From: an uncultured Porphyromonadaceae bacterium
GTDB lineage: Bacteria; Bacteroidota; Bacteroidia; Bacteroidales; Muribaculaceae
Assembly: GCA_946183895.1 (NCBI GenBank)
Contig: CAMHDX010000053.1
Span: forward strand, 1 to 6,606
DNA: 6,606 nt
Direction of reading: 5' to 3'
The notes beneath the pieces are model-generated. The model worked only from the letters and a program-made list of their open reading frames with translations. It was not told the origin of the DNA and did not search any database. Both the position numbers and the translations under genes were made by a program. Positions 1-6,405 of this stretch are shown here, piece by piece. Each line of letters opens with the position of its first letter. Within the stretch, counting starts at the first letter, position 1.

Positions 1-1918
1 CGAACGGCAGCACCGTACTGTTGCCGTAGGGCACCGCAACGCCGGCACCGATGCGCATCGCCACCGAGCTGCGGGGACTGAAGTTGTGCGTGTACATGTA
101 GTCGCCCTCCAGCTTGAAGTACTGCGCGTAGCGTATGCCGAAGATCTCGTAGCTCTTGCTGTCGGCATCGCGCTTGGCGCCGGTTATCTGCGAGATGCCG
201 TACAGCAGGTTGCCGGCGGTCTCGGCGGCGGCGCGGATGGTGTACACGTCGCGCTGAAACTGCCGCTGGCGCGTCGTCCCTGGCGCCTGCTTGTTGGTGC
301 GGTAGAAGTTGTAACCCATCCGCATGATGAAGTGGTTCTCGTAGCTGTAGCGCAGTATCGGGTTGGTGATGTCGTCAAGGAAGTTGAGACGACTCTTGGG
401 CAGGTACACGTAGTTGAGGTCGACCAGGTTGAACGTGTGGCGCATCTTGCCGCCCTGCTCGTTCCAGTTGTAGCGCCATGCCGCGCCGGCAATTATGCGG
501 GTGTACTCGGGACGTTTCTGGTAGTTGAATTTGGTGGCGAGCTCGGTGGTGGCGAGGATTCTCTTCTTGGTCTCGCGGCGCAGGAAGGGGAACTTGAACT
601 TGGGGTACGTGATGCCTACCTCGCCGGCATATTCGCTGTAGTTGTTGTTGATCAGGCCGCTGATTTTGCCCGACAGGCTCTCGTAGCTCACGCGGAACTT
701 GGCGTTCAATCGCTCGCTGCCGCGCATGATGTTGCGGTGTGAGTAGTCCAGACCGACGCCGAAGCCCAGGTCGCCGTCGCTGTTGGTCCCCTCGAGCGAT
801 GCCGACAGGCTCTGGCTCTTGCCGTGTTGCATCATCACCCACGCGTCAACCCACATCTCGCCGCCCACCTCGCCCACGGGGCGCATCTCGATGTTGACGT
901 TCTTGACGATGCCGAGCCGTGTCAGCGCCTGATAGGTGCGCTGGATGTCGTTTACGTTGTAGATCTCGCCGCTGATGATGTAGTTGCACTCGCTCAGCGC
1001 GCGGCTGCGCAGGTAGTGGTCGCTCTCGTCGTAGTACACCGTGATGCCGTCAATCTCGAGCGAGGCGAGGCCAACAGGCGCCTCGCGCATGGTCACAGGG
1101 TCGTAGTTGAGGATGTAGTTCACGTCGCGAATGCGCCACTGCCGGTAGGGCGACCAGTCTTGCTCGGCCGGCGGCACGATGGCGAGCGTCAGGTCAACGT
1201 CGGTGCTGCCTTGCAGCGTGTCGGCGATGAAGGTGATGTACTCCTTGCTGAACGCGTAGTAGCCGCGGGACCGCAGTCGGTCGGTGATGGCCTGGCGCCA
1301 CGTGTTCAGGTTGTTGAGGTTGAACATGTCGCCGGGCTTGATGGCGAACTCGGCACTGTCCCGCAGGATCGCGTGACGCAGACTGTCGTTCGCGATGTCG
1401 TAGCTGATGGTGTTGATGTGATAGGGACGGTTGAGCGTGATGTCGAACCGCACGCGGGCCTTCTTGTGGGCGCTGTCGGTGTTGACCGTGGTGTTGACAA
1501 TGTTGTCCATGTAGCCGCGGTTGACCAGTGCGGTGTGCAACTGGCGCTCGCTGCTGGAGGTCAACGCGCTGTCGTAGATCACCGGCGGGTTGCCCAAACG
1601 GCGTATCCAGCGGTTGATCCACCGCGTCGTGTCCTTGCCCGACAGGTTGTACAGGCCCAGTTGCAGCTTCAGACCGCCCAGCACACGGTGGTTCTCGTTT
1701 TGGCGCAAGTAGCTGGTCAGCTCCAGCGGGGTGACATCCTTGGCGGCGCTGTCAAACTTGATGACCACGCGGTCAAGCAGCAGCTGCCCGTCGGGCACAT
1801 GGCGCGTCGACGAGCAACTGCCGGCAACCAGCAGCGCCAGCATGCACAACACTGCCGCCATACCATGAGTGATATGGCGGCGGGTGTGAGTGGATTGTGA
1901 CTTTCTCGCTACTTGCAT
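1..1918 (-). CDS. tamL: TamL-type Omp85 outer-membrane lipoprotein (BamA/TamA family), C-terminus cut by window edge
   Basis: The reading frame is open for 639 codons from ATG at 1918 to the window edge; the stop lies outside. Residues 1-35 form a lipoprotein signal: basic n-region, hydrophobic stretch from Met20, then AGSC with Cys35 as the likely lipidated residue. CSSTRHVPDGQ then follows, typical of Bacteroidota TamL. Residues of about 41-348 read as three POTRA-like modules, with the usual helix-then-strand endings (LVNRGYMDN near 131-139, LRSRGYYAF near 215-223, LTRLGIVKNVNI near 332-343). The beta-barrel begins near 365 (SQSLSASLEGTNSDGDLGFG) and reaches VAVPYGNSTVLPF at 627-639. The loop-6 VRGF-type motif of Omp85 proteins would come just beyond the edge. 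Related proteins run to roughly 750-800 residues, so about 120-150 should be missing (family knowledge). The role by homology is assembly or translocation of outer-membrane proteins or lipids, usually with TamB. Met20 is an alternative start but would remove the basic n-region. Confidence 0.9.
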   Translation of the reverse strand, partial: MQVARKSQSTHTRRHITHGMAAVLCMLALLVAGSCSSTRHVPDGQLLLDRVVIKFDSAAKDVTPLELTSYLRQNENHRVLGGLKLQLGLYNLSGKDTTRWINRWIRRLGNPPVIYDSALTSSSERQLHTALVNRGYMDNIVNTTVNTDSAHKKARVRFDITLNRPYHINTISYDIANDSLRHAILRDSAEFAIKPGDMFNLNNLNTWRQAITDRLRSRGYYAFSKEYITFIADTLQGSTDVDLTLAIVPPAEQDWSPYRQWRIRDVNYILNYDPVTMREAPVGLASLEIDGITVYYDESDHYLRSRALSECNYIISGEIYNVNDIQRTYQALTRLGIVKNVNIEMRPVGEVGGEMWVDAWVMMQHGKSQSLSASLEGTNSDGDLGFGVGLDYSHRNIMRGSERLNAKFRVSYESLSGKISGLINNNYSEYAGEVGITYPKFKFPFLRRETKKRILATTELATKFNYQKRPEYTRIIAGAAWRYNWNEQGGKMRHTFNLVDLNYVYLPKSRLNFLDDITNPILRYSYENHFIMRMGYNFYRTNKQAPGTTRQRQFQRDVYTIRAAAETAGNLLYGISQITGAKRDADSKSYEIFGIRYAQYFKLEGDYMYTHNFSPRSSVAMRIGAGVAVPYGNSTVLPF

Positions 1919-1939
1919 CGGTCCGGAGGCGAGTGGGGA

Positions 1940-3553
1940 TTAACGGCGCTCTTGGAACGCGGTCTGATACTTCTCAATCAGCGCTTTGAAGCCGTCGTGC
2001 CGCCTCACTAACTTGAGGTTGACGTACGGGTTCTCGTTAATCATTACCTCGTACAGGTTGCCATAGCCGTTGGCGAGCGCCGTCTCGAGGTATTGCATCG
2101 CCTTGTCATTGTCGTCCATGTCGCTCATTAGGGCTGCGGCATAGTAGTATGCTTCGCCGCCAATGGCGGGCTCGTCTTTGATTATCTGCTCGGCCCATGC
2201 CCGTGCCTCGTCGGCTCGAGCCATCTCGTGCAACGCGAATCCGCGTAGCGATTCCATGTCGGTGTCGCCACCGGCTATCAGGGTCTGGAAGTCGGCTTTA
2301 GCCGCGTCAATATTGCGCAGGCGGTACTTGTTCACCCAGCCGCGCATCATCAGTGCCTCGGCCTTGACATCGTCGTTATTGACGGCGGCGTTGAGGTAGT
2401 TGAGCGCCTCGGTGTCCTTGCGCTGGGCGATCATCAGGTGTGCCTTGGCGATGAGCAGCGGACCGTACTCGGCGTTGATGGTGGCGGCGTCGTTGAGCAG
2501 GCTGTTGGCGGTCTCGAAGTTGTCGCCGCGACCGCGGTAGCGCTCAATGCGTGCCTTCAGCAGAAAGTAGTCGGGGTCGCCGCTGTGCATTTGCAGCGCC
2601 TTGTTGATGTTCACGAGCGCGTCGTCCCATTGCAGCAGGTTGGCCTGGCACAACGCGGTGTTGTAGTACACCGTGTGGTAGTCGTACAGGTTGTAGTCGA
2701 TGATGGCTTTGAGGTTCTTCAGCGCTTGGCCGTAGTGCAGGTGCTCAATCGCGATGGACGCGCGCACATAGTACAGCATGCCCACGCGGGGCGCGCGCTC
2801 GATGTTCTCGGCTAGGGTCGCCATCACGTCGTCATAGTTGGTGTCGCTCAGCACTACCAGCTCGCGTAGCGGGGGCATCATGTCCTCGCTCACGGTCATC
2901 GCCTGCACGTAGTTCTGGATGGCGGGCACTACCTCGTCCATGTCGCGCAGCACGTCGGCGCGATTCATGTACACTTGTTGCTCGGTGGGGTAGAGCTTGA
3001 CTGCCTCGTCAACCAGACGCGCGGCTTCCTCATAGTTGCCTTTGCGCACCGCTACCTTGGCGAGACCGTGCATAGCGACATAGTTGGTGGGCTCGGCGCG
3101 CAGCAGGGCCTTGTAGCTCTCCTCGGCCTGGTCGTTCTCGCCCACGCGCATACTCACGCGTGCGAGCATGTCGCTCGCCACGTCATTGCGGGGCTTGAGC
3201 TCGAGCGCCTGCTTGAGGTCGGCAATCTCGTTTTGATATTCGCCGCGGGCATCGTAGATGCGGGCACGCAACAGCAGCTCGTCAAACCGCAAGTCTACCT
3301 TGCTGCGGGGGGTCTCGTCAAGGGCTTGATTGACGTCGGCAAGGGCGTTGAGAAACGAGCCGAAGTAGTAGTGCTGGTAGGCACGCGAGAAACGGGTCTC
3401 GTAGTCGTCGGGATTCTTGGTCAAGTACTCGTCGTACACCTTCATCACCGCCTCGTTCATCTTGGCTTGCAGTTGGCTGTCGTTGTCCTGCGCCCATCCT
3501 GCAGGGGCAAGGCACGACAAGGCAATGGCTGCGATTAGTGTTTTTGCTTTCAT
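1940..3553 (-). CDS. Exported tetratricopeptide-repeat protein, function unknown
   Basis: The product has 537 residues. The N-terminus is a signal peptide: Lys2 and Lys4, hydrophobic residues 5-16, and a plausible signal peptidase I site after Ala21 (GWA before QDNDS). Cys14 lies too early in the hydrophobic core for a convincing lipobox. The rest is nearly all helical repeat. About ten to twelve TPR-like 34-residue units can be seen from about residue 49 to the end, for example ARIYDARGEYQNEIADLKQA, GLAKVAVRKGNYEEAARLVD and AKAHLMIAQRKDTEALNYLN. The tail (ALANGYGNLYEVMINENPYV, then GFKALIEKY) resembles the ending often seen in Bacteroidota TPR proteins. No catalytic domain is visible. It should act as a periplasmic protein-protein scaffold. 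It lies 51 bp after rsmE and 21 bp before tamL, so it is probably co-transcribed with tamL; a chaperone or adaptor role in envelope assembly is inference. The leader is A/T-rich with no Shine-Dalgarno sequence. Confidence 0.88.
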   Translation of the reverse strand: MKAKTLIAAIALSCLAPAGWAQDNDSQLQAKMNEAVMKVYDEYLTKNPDDYETRFSRAYQHYYFGSFLNALADVNQALDETPRSKVDLRFDELLLRARIYDARGEYQNEIADLKQALELKPRNDVASDMLARVSMRVGENDQAEESYKALLRAEPTNYVAMHGLAKVAVRKGNYEEAARLVDEAVKLYPTEQQVYMNRADVLRDMDEVVPAIQNYVQAMTVSEDMMPPLRELVVLSDTNYDDVMATLAENIERAPRVGMLYYVRASIAIEHLHYGQALKNLKAIIDYNLYDYHTVYYNTALCQANLLQWDDALVNINKALQMHSGDPDYFLLKARIERYRGRGDNFETANSLLNDAATINAEYGPLLIAKAHLMIAQRKDTEALNYLNAAVNNDDVKAEALMMRGWVNKYRLRNIDAAKADFQTLIAGGDTDMESLRGFALHEMARADEARAWAEQIIKDEPAIGGEAYYYAAALMSDMDDNDKAMQYLETALANGYGNLYEVMINENPYVNLKLVRRHDGFKALIEKYQTAFQERR

Positions 3554-3604
3554 CTTTATTATTATAGTGTTATTGTTTATTGCAACGGACTGTGTAGCGG
3601 TTGG

Positions 3605-4333
3605 TCAATCATTGTGCATCGGCGGTTTCAACTGGTCGACGGCATGAATGGTCATCACTGCGGCGACGGCGGCGGTCTCGGTGCGCAGGCGGCTGTCGCC
3701 CAACGTGACCGGTTGATAGCCTGCCGCGAATGCCGCCTCGACCTCGGCGGGCGAAAAGTCGCCTTCGGGACCAATCAGGATGGTGACGTCGCTGCCGGCA
3801 ATGTGGCTCGTGGCGAGCGACCGGCGCTGCTCGCGAGGCAACGAGGTGTCGCAGTAGGCGATAAACCGCTCGCCCGCGGTGGGCTGTGCCAGTAGCTTCT
3901 CTACCGGCGTCAGCTCGTCAAGACGGGGCTTGACGCCTTTGAGCGATTGCTTCATCGCGGCGATGATGATGCGCTCCAGTCGCTCTAACTTGAGCACTCG
4001 CCGCTCGCTGTGCTCGCCCAGCAGGGGCACAATGCGGTCTACGCCCACCTCGACCATCTTTTCTACCGCCCACTCCAGGCGCTCCATCTGCTTGGTGGGC
4101 GCGATGCCCACAGTGATGCTGTGACCCCAGTGCGGTGGCATCGCCGTGCTGCTGTCAATCGCCACAGCGCACCGCTTGGGGTGCGCCATGGCGATGTGGC
4201 AATGGTATAGTGTCCCGCGCCCGTCCACCACGTCAAGCCGGTCGCCCTCGCTCAGTCGCAACACACGCACGGCGTGCTGCGACTCGTCTTCGGGCAACAA
4301 CTTGGTTGTCAATATGTCGGGCGCGTAGAACAT
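3605..4333 (-). CDS. rsmE: 16S rRNA (uracil1498-N3)-methyltransferase RsmE
   Basis: This SPOUT-class enzyme uses S-adenosylmethionine to methylate N3 of U1498 in 16S rRNA, in the decoding region of the assembled 30S subunit. The 242-residue length is normal for the family. Residues 1-70 are the PUA-like RNA-binding domain (HAVRVLRLSEGDRLDVVDG). Residues of about 73-232 are the SPOUT domain, with GIAPTKQMERLEWAVEKMVE near 76-95, AAMKQSLKGVKPRL near 125-138, the cofactor-binding loop LIGPEGDFS at 186-194, and the knot motif LGDSRLRTETA at 211-221. Family members usually have GPEGGFS; Asp192 is a mild variant. The start at 4333 gives the expected MFYAPDI opening and lies only 7 bp after the nupG stop, so translation is probably coupled. 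No Shine-Dalgarno sequence is visible. Confidence 0.96.
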   Translation of the reverse strand: MFYAPDILTTKLLPEDESQHAVRVLRLSEGDRLDVVDGRGTLYHCHIAMAHPKRCAVAIDSSTAMPPHWGHSITVGIAPTKQMERLEWAVEKMVEVGVDRIVPLLGEHSERRVLKLERLERIIIAAMKQSLKGVKPRLDELTPVEKLLAQPTAGERFIAYCDTSLPREQRRSLATSHIAGSDVTILIGPEGDFSPAEVEAAFAAGYQPVTLGDSRLRTETAAVAAVMTIHAVDQLKPPMHND

Positions 4334-4340
4334 CGTTGAT

Positions 4341-5630
4341 TTATGCCTGCTTGAGTTGACCTTGCTCCTTGCGCGGGTCCTTGAAGATCAGGTAGAACGA
4401 GACGGCGACTACCAGCGCGTAGATGGCAAACGTGTACCACGCGCTCTGCCAACCGGCAATCTGAGCCGCGGGTTCGGTTTGACTGTACACAAAGTGGTTC
4501 ACCACCGCCTGGGCTGACAGGGTGCCGATGGTGGCGCCGATGCCGTTGGTCATCACCATGAACAGACCTTGCGCACTGCTGCGAATGCTCTCATCAACCT
4601 GGGTCTCGACATACAACGCGCCACTGACGTTGAAGAAGTCAAATGCCACGCCGTACACGATGCACGACAGGATGAACAGCAACACGCCGGGCATGCCGGG
4701 ATCGCCCAGACCGAAGAACCCGAAGCGGAACACCCACGCGACCATCGAGATCATCATCACGTTCTTGATGCCGAAGCGCTTCATGCAGAAGGGGATGAGC
4801 AAGATGCATAGCGTCTCGCTCATCTGCGAGATCGAGATCAACGCGTTGGCGTGTTGTGCCGCGAACGTGTCGGCGTACTCGGCTATGCTCTGGTAGGCGC
4901 TCAAGAAGGGGTTGGCAAAGCCGTTGGTGATTTGCAGCGACACGCCCAGCAGCATCGAGAAGATGAAGAAGATCGCCATGCGTGGAATCTTGAACAGCGT
5001 GAATGCGCGCAGGCCCAGGATGTCAACCAGCGAGTTCGAACCCTTGACTGCCGATGTGGGACATTGGGGCATTGTCAGCGCGTAGCATGCCAACACGAGG
5101 CTCAGGCAACCTGAGAACACAAACTGGGTCGGCGCGTGTTGCAACCCGCCAAAGTCGCTGGTGAGCATCGCGCAGATAAAGCCTACCGTGCCAAACACAC
5201 GCAGCGGCGGAAAATCGCTCACGGGGTCCATGCCTGCCTTGGTCAGCGCGTTGAAACCCACCGAGTTGCTCAAGCCGATGGTGGGCATGAAGAAGGCTAC
5301 ACTCAGGGTGTACAGCGTGAACAATGGTCCGAACTGAACCGCCTCGCCGGCGTTGATGGCATACATGCCGGCGGCTATCATGAATGCTCCGGCAAGAAAA
5401 TGGCTGAGCGACAGCACGCGCTGCGCTTGTATCCAACGATCGGCGACAACTCCAATGAGCGCCGGCATGAATAGCGACACGATGCCCTGCACGGCGTAGA
5501 ACCAGCCGATGTTCTCGCCCATACCCACTTTTGCCAAGTAGCCGCCCATTGATGTCAAGTAGGCGCCCCACACGGCAAATTCCAAAAATAGCATCACCAC
5601 AAGGCGAATGCGCAAGTTCAGATTCTTCAT
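4341..5630 (-). CDS. nupG: Nucleoside:H+ symporter, NupG family (MFS)
   Basis: This inner-membrane transporter imports nucleosides with protons. The 429-residue protein has the usual twelve hydrophobic segments and closely resembles E. coli NupG: VWGAYLTSMGGY near 20-31, ADRW near 63-66, MAIFFIFSMLLG near 218-229, GIKNVMMISMVAWV near 287-300 and YGVAFDFFNVSG near 326-337. The residues I recall as the E. coli nucleoside site (R136, T140, F143, Q225, N228, Q261, E264, Y318, F322) all match here as R144, T148, F151, Q233, N236, Q269, E272, Y326 and F330, each shifted by exactly eight. The open frame extends upstream to an ATG at 5681. I chose 5630 because MKNLNLRIRLVV aligns with the NupG N-terminus and the upstream 51 bp hold a promoter candidate. 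It probably heads the nupG-rsmE-TPR-tamL unit. Confidence 0.93.
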   Translation of the reverse strand: MKNLNLRIRLVVMLFLEFAVWGAYLTSMGGYLAKVGMGENIGWFYAVQGIVSLFMPALIGVVADRWIQAQRVLSLSHFLAGAFMIAAGMYAINAGEAVQFGPLFTLYTLSVAFFMPTIGLSNSVGFNALTKAGMDPVSDFPPLRVFGTVGFICAMLTSDFGGLQHAPTQFVFSGCLSLVLACYALTMPQCPTSAVKGSNSLVDILGLRAFTLFKIPRMAIFFIFSMLLGVSLQITNGFANPFLSAYQSIAEYADTFAAQHANALISISQMSETLCILLIPFCMKRFGIKNVMMISMVAWVFRFGFFGLGDPGMPGVLLFILSCIVYGVAFDFFNVSGALYVETQVDESIRSSAQGLFMVMTNGIGATIGTLSAQAVVNHFVYSQTEPAAQIAGWQSAWYTFAIYALVVAVSFYLIFKDPRKEQGQLKQA

Positions 5631-5651
5631 AGTTTGGTTTCTTTGGTTGTG

Positions 5652-5682
5652 ATATATTAGTAATTTTGTTTTAATCGGCAAA
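5652..5682 (-). promoter_or_regulatory. Candidate Bacteroidota sigma-ABfr promoter for nupG
   Basis: Read on the minus strand, TTTG (5679-5682) is followed after exactly 19 bases by TAATATAT (5652-5659). The Bacteroidota consensus is TTTG, 17-23 bases, TAnnTTTG. The upstream box and spacing fit perfectly. The downstream box keeps TA but matches only one of the four TTTG positions. Transcription would start near 5645, giving a leader of about 15 nt before the ATG at 5630. The upstream box begins one base after the stop codon of the preceding gene. Confidence 0.5.
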
Positions 5683-5683
5683 T

Positions 5684-6271
5684 TTAAACATTTTCTTCCG
5701 ATTTCGCGCTATCTTCAACGCCTTTTGTTTTCGCAATGATGATTTTTTGGATGCGCGAGGCCTCCTCGTATGCCTCGTTCTCTACGTGCTGAGCCAGCAA
5801 GGCGCGCAGTTGCTCCACGTCCATGTCTTCGGGACGGCGTGATATCTCCTCGGGGCTGTCCTCGTCTTCCTGTATCTTAATCGCTAACTTCGTCATCACA
5901 TCGTCCGAAACCATGATCGGCGCATCGTGGCGCAGCGCCAAGGCAATCCCGTCGCTGGGACGACCGTCAATCTCCATCACCTCGCCCTCGCGCTCGAGCG
6001 CCAACGTGCCGTGAAACATGCCGCCGTCGTCACAGGTGATATCCACTCTTGTCAGCCGTATGCCGTAGGCGCGCAACACGCTGGCAAACAGGTCTTGCGT
6101 GATGGGACGCGGCACGGCGACGCCCGATAGCTTGATGGCTATCGCGGCGGCCTCGCTCTCGCCGATAATCAGCATCATGTGGCGCTCGCCACCTTTCTCT
6201 TTCAGTATGACAACGAAACCATCGCCTCCCTTGTTGGCAATGGCGACACCCTTTACTTCAACTTCTATCAT
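5684..6271 (-). CDS. BFN/DUF151 'bifunctional nuclease' domain protein with C-terminal UVR motif
   Basis: The product is a soluble, probably cytoplasmic protein of 195 residues. Residues of about 1-128 are the BFN (DUF151) domain, shown by the motif LIIGESEAAAIAIKLSGV (34-51), then PRPITQDLF (54-62), and IDGRPSDGIALALR (101-114), which contains the family's RPSDxIALA core. Residues of about 151-184 (DVEQLRALLAQHVENEAYEE, then ASRIQKIIIAK) form a UVR motif like the UvrB-UvrC contact helix pair, a usual companion of BFN in Bacteroidota. Some plant BFN proteins have reported nuclease activity; the bacterial role is not settled, so the name is a family label. An ATG at 6397 would add 42 low-complexity residues encoded wholly by the heptamer array and its flank. 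I chose Met at 6271, because MIEVEVKGVAIA matches the family start and AAAAGG (6282-6287) lies 10 nt upstream. It ends in an acidic tail. Confidence 0.9.
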   Translation of the reverse strand: MIEVEVKGVAIANKGGDGFVVILKEKGGERHMMLIIGESEAAAIAIKLSGVAVPRPITQDLFASVLRAYGIRLTRVDITCDDGGMFHGTLALEREGEVMEIDGRPSDGIALALRHDAPIMVSDDVMTKLAIKIQEDEDSPEEISRRPEDMDVEQLRALLAQHVENEAYEEASRIQKIIIAKTKGVEDSAKSEENV

Positions 6272-6281
6272 AATTTTTACG

Positions 6282-6287
6282 CCTTTT
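6282..6287 (-). promoter_or_regulatory. Possible Shine-Dalgarno sequence supporting the BFN start at 6271
   Basis: AAAAGG on the minus strand lies 10 nt before the ATG at 6271. The spacing is slightly long, and Bacteroidota rely little on such sites, so this is modest support. It still favours 6271 over the array-encoded ATG at 6397, which has only repeat sequence upstream. Confidence 0.35.
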
Positions 6288-6293
6288 ACGTCC

Positions 6294-6405
6294 CCGCATT
6301 GTGCATTGTGCATTGTGCATTGTGCATTCTGCATTGTGAATTCTGCATTGTGCATTGTGCATTGTGAATTGTGCATTGTGCATTGTGCATTCTGCATTGT
6401 GCATT
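6294..6405. repeat. Heptanucleotide tandem array, 15 clean GTGCATT-type units plus one degenerate unit
   Basis: On the plus strand, 6301-6405 divides exactly into 15 heptamers: ten GTGCATT, three CTGCATT (6329, 6343, 6392) and two GTGAATT (6336, 6364). A degenerate unit, CCGCATT, occupies 6294-6300. The variants differ only at base 1 or base 4. The array overlaps the last two bases of the mnmA stop codon at one end and stops 22 bp before the BFN start at the other. It therefore fills nearly all of the 132-bp intergenic space. Every phase of the heptamer is free of stop codons on both strands, so it reads as VHCALCI on one strand and MHNAQCT on the other, which creates false ORFs. It has no spacers, inverted ends or transposase. 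Confidence 0.97.

Noticed and set aside
824..1900. A 358-codon plus-strand ORF, with another at 86-742
   Set aside because: Both lie antisense to tamL, which is open throughout and has clear family motifs. The translations are rich in Val, Ala, His and Arg with no recognisable domain, as expected for the antisense of GC-rich codons.
3485..3553. Lipobox at Cys14 of the TPR protein
   Set aside because: Cys14 leaves only about nine hydrophobic residues before it, and a better signal peptidase I site (GWA/Q) follows at residue 21.
3554..3604. Own promoter or terminator in the 51-bp gap between rsmE and the TPR gene
   Set aside because: There is a TTGC and an A/T-rich TATAAT-like stretch, but no TTTG box with proper spacing to a TAnnTTTG box. 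I see no stable hairpin followed by a T run.
5631..5681. Longer nupG start at the ATG at 5681
   Set aside because: The 17 extra residues (MPIKTKLLIYHNQRNQT) do not resemble a NupG N-terminus, and the DNA there holds a promoter-like element.
6294..6405. Possible CRISPR array
   Set aside because: Units are 7 bp and directly abutting, with no spacers and no cas genes nearby; it is a simple tandem repeat.
6294..6405. Phase-variable on/off switch for the BFN gene
   Set aside because: The likely start lies downstream of the array, and an array-based start would always find another in-frame ATG after gain or loss of a unit.
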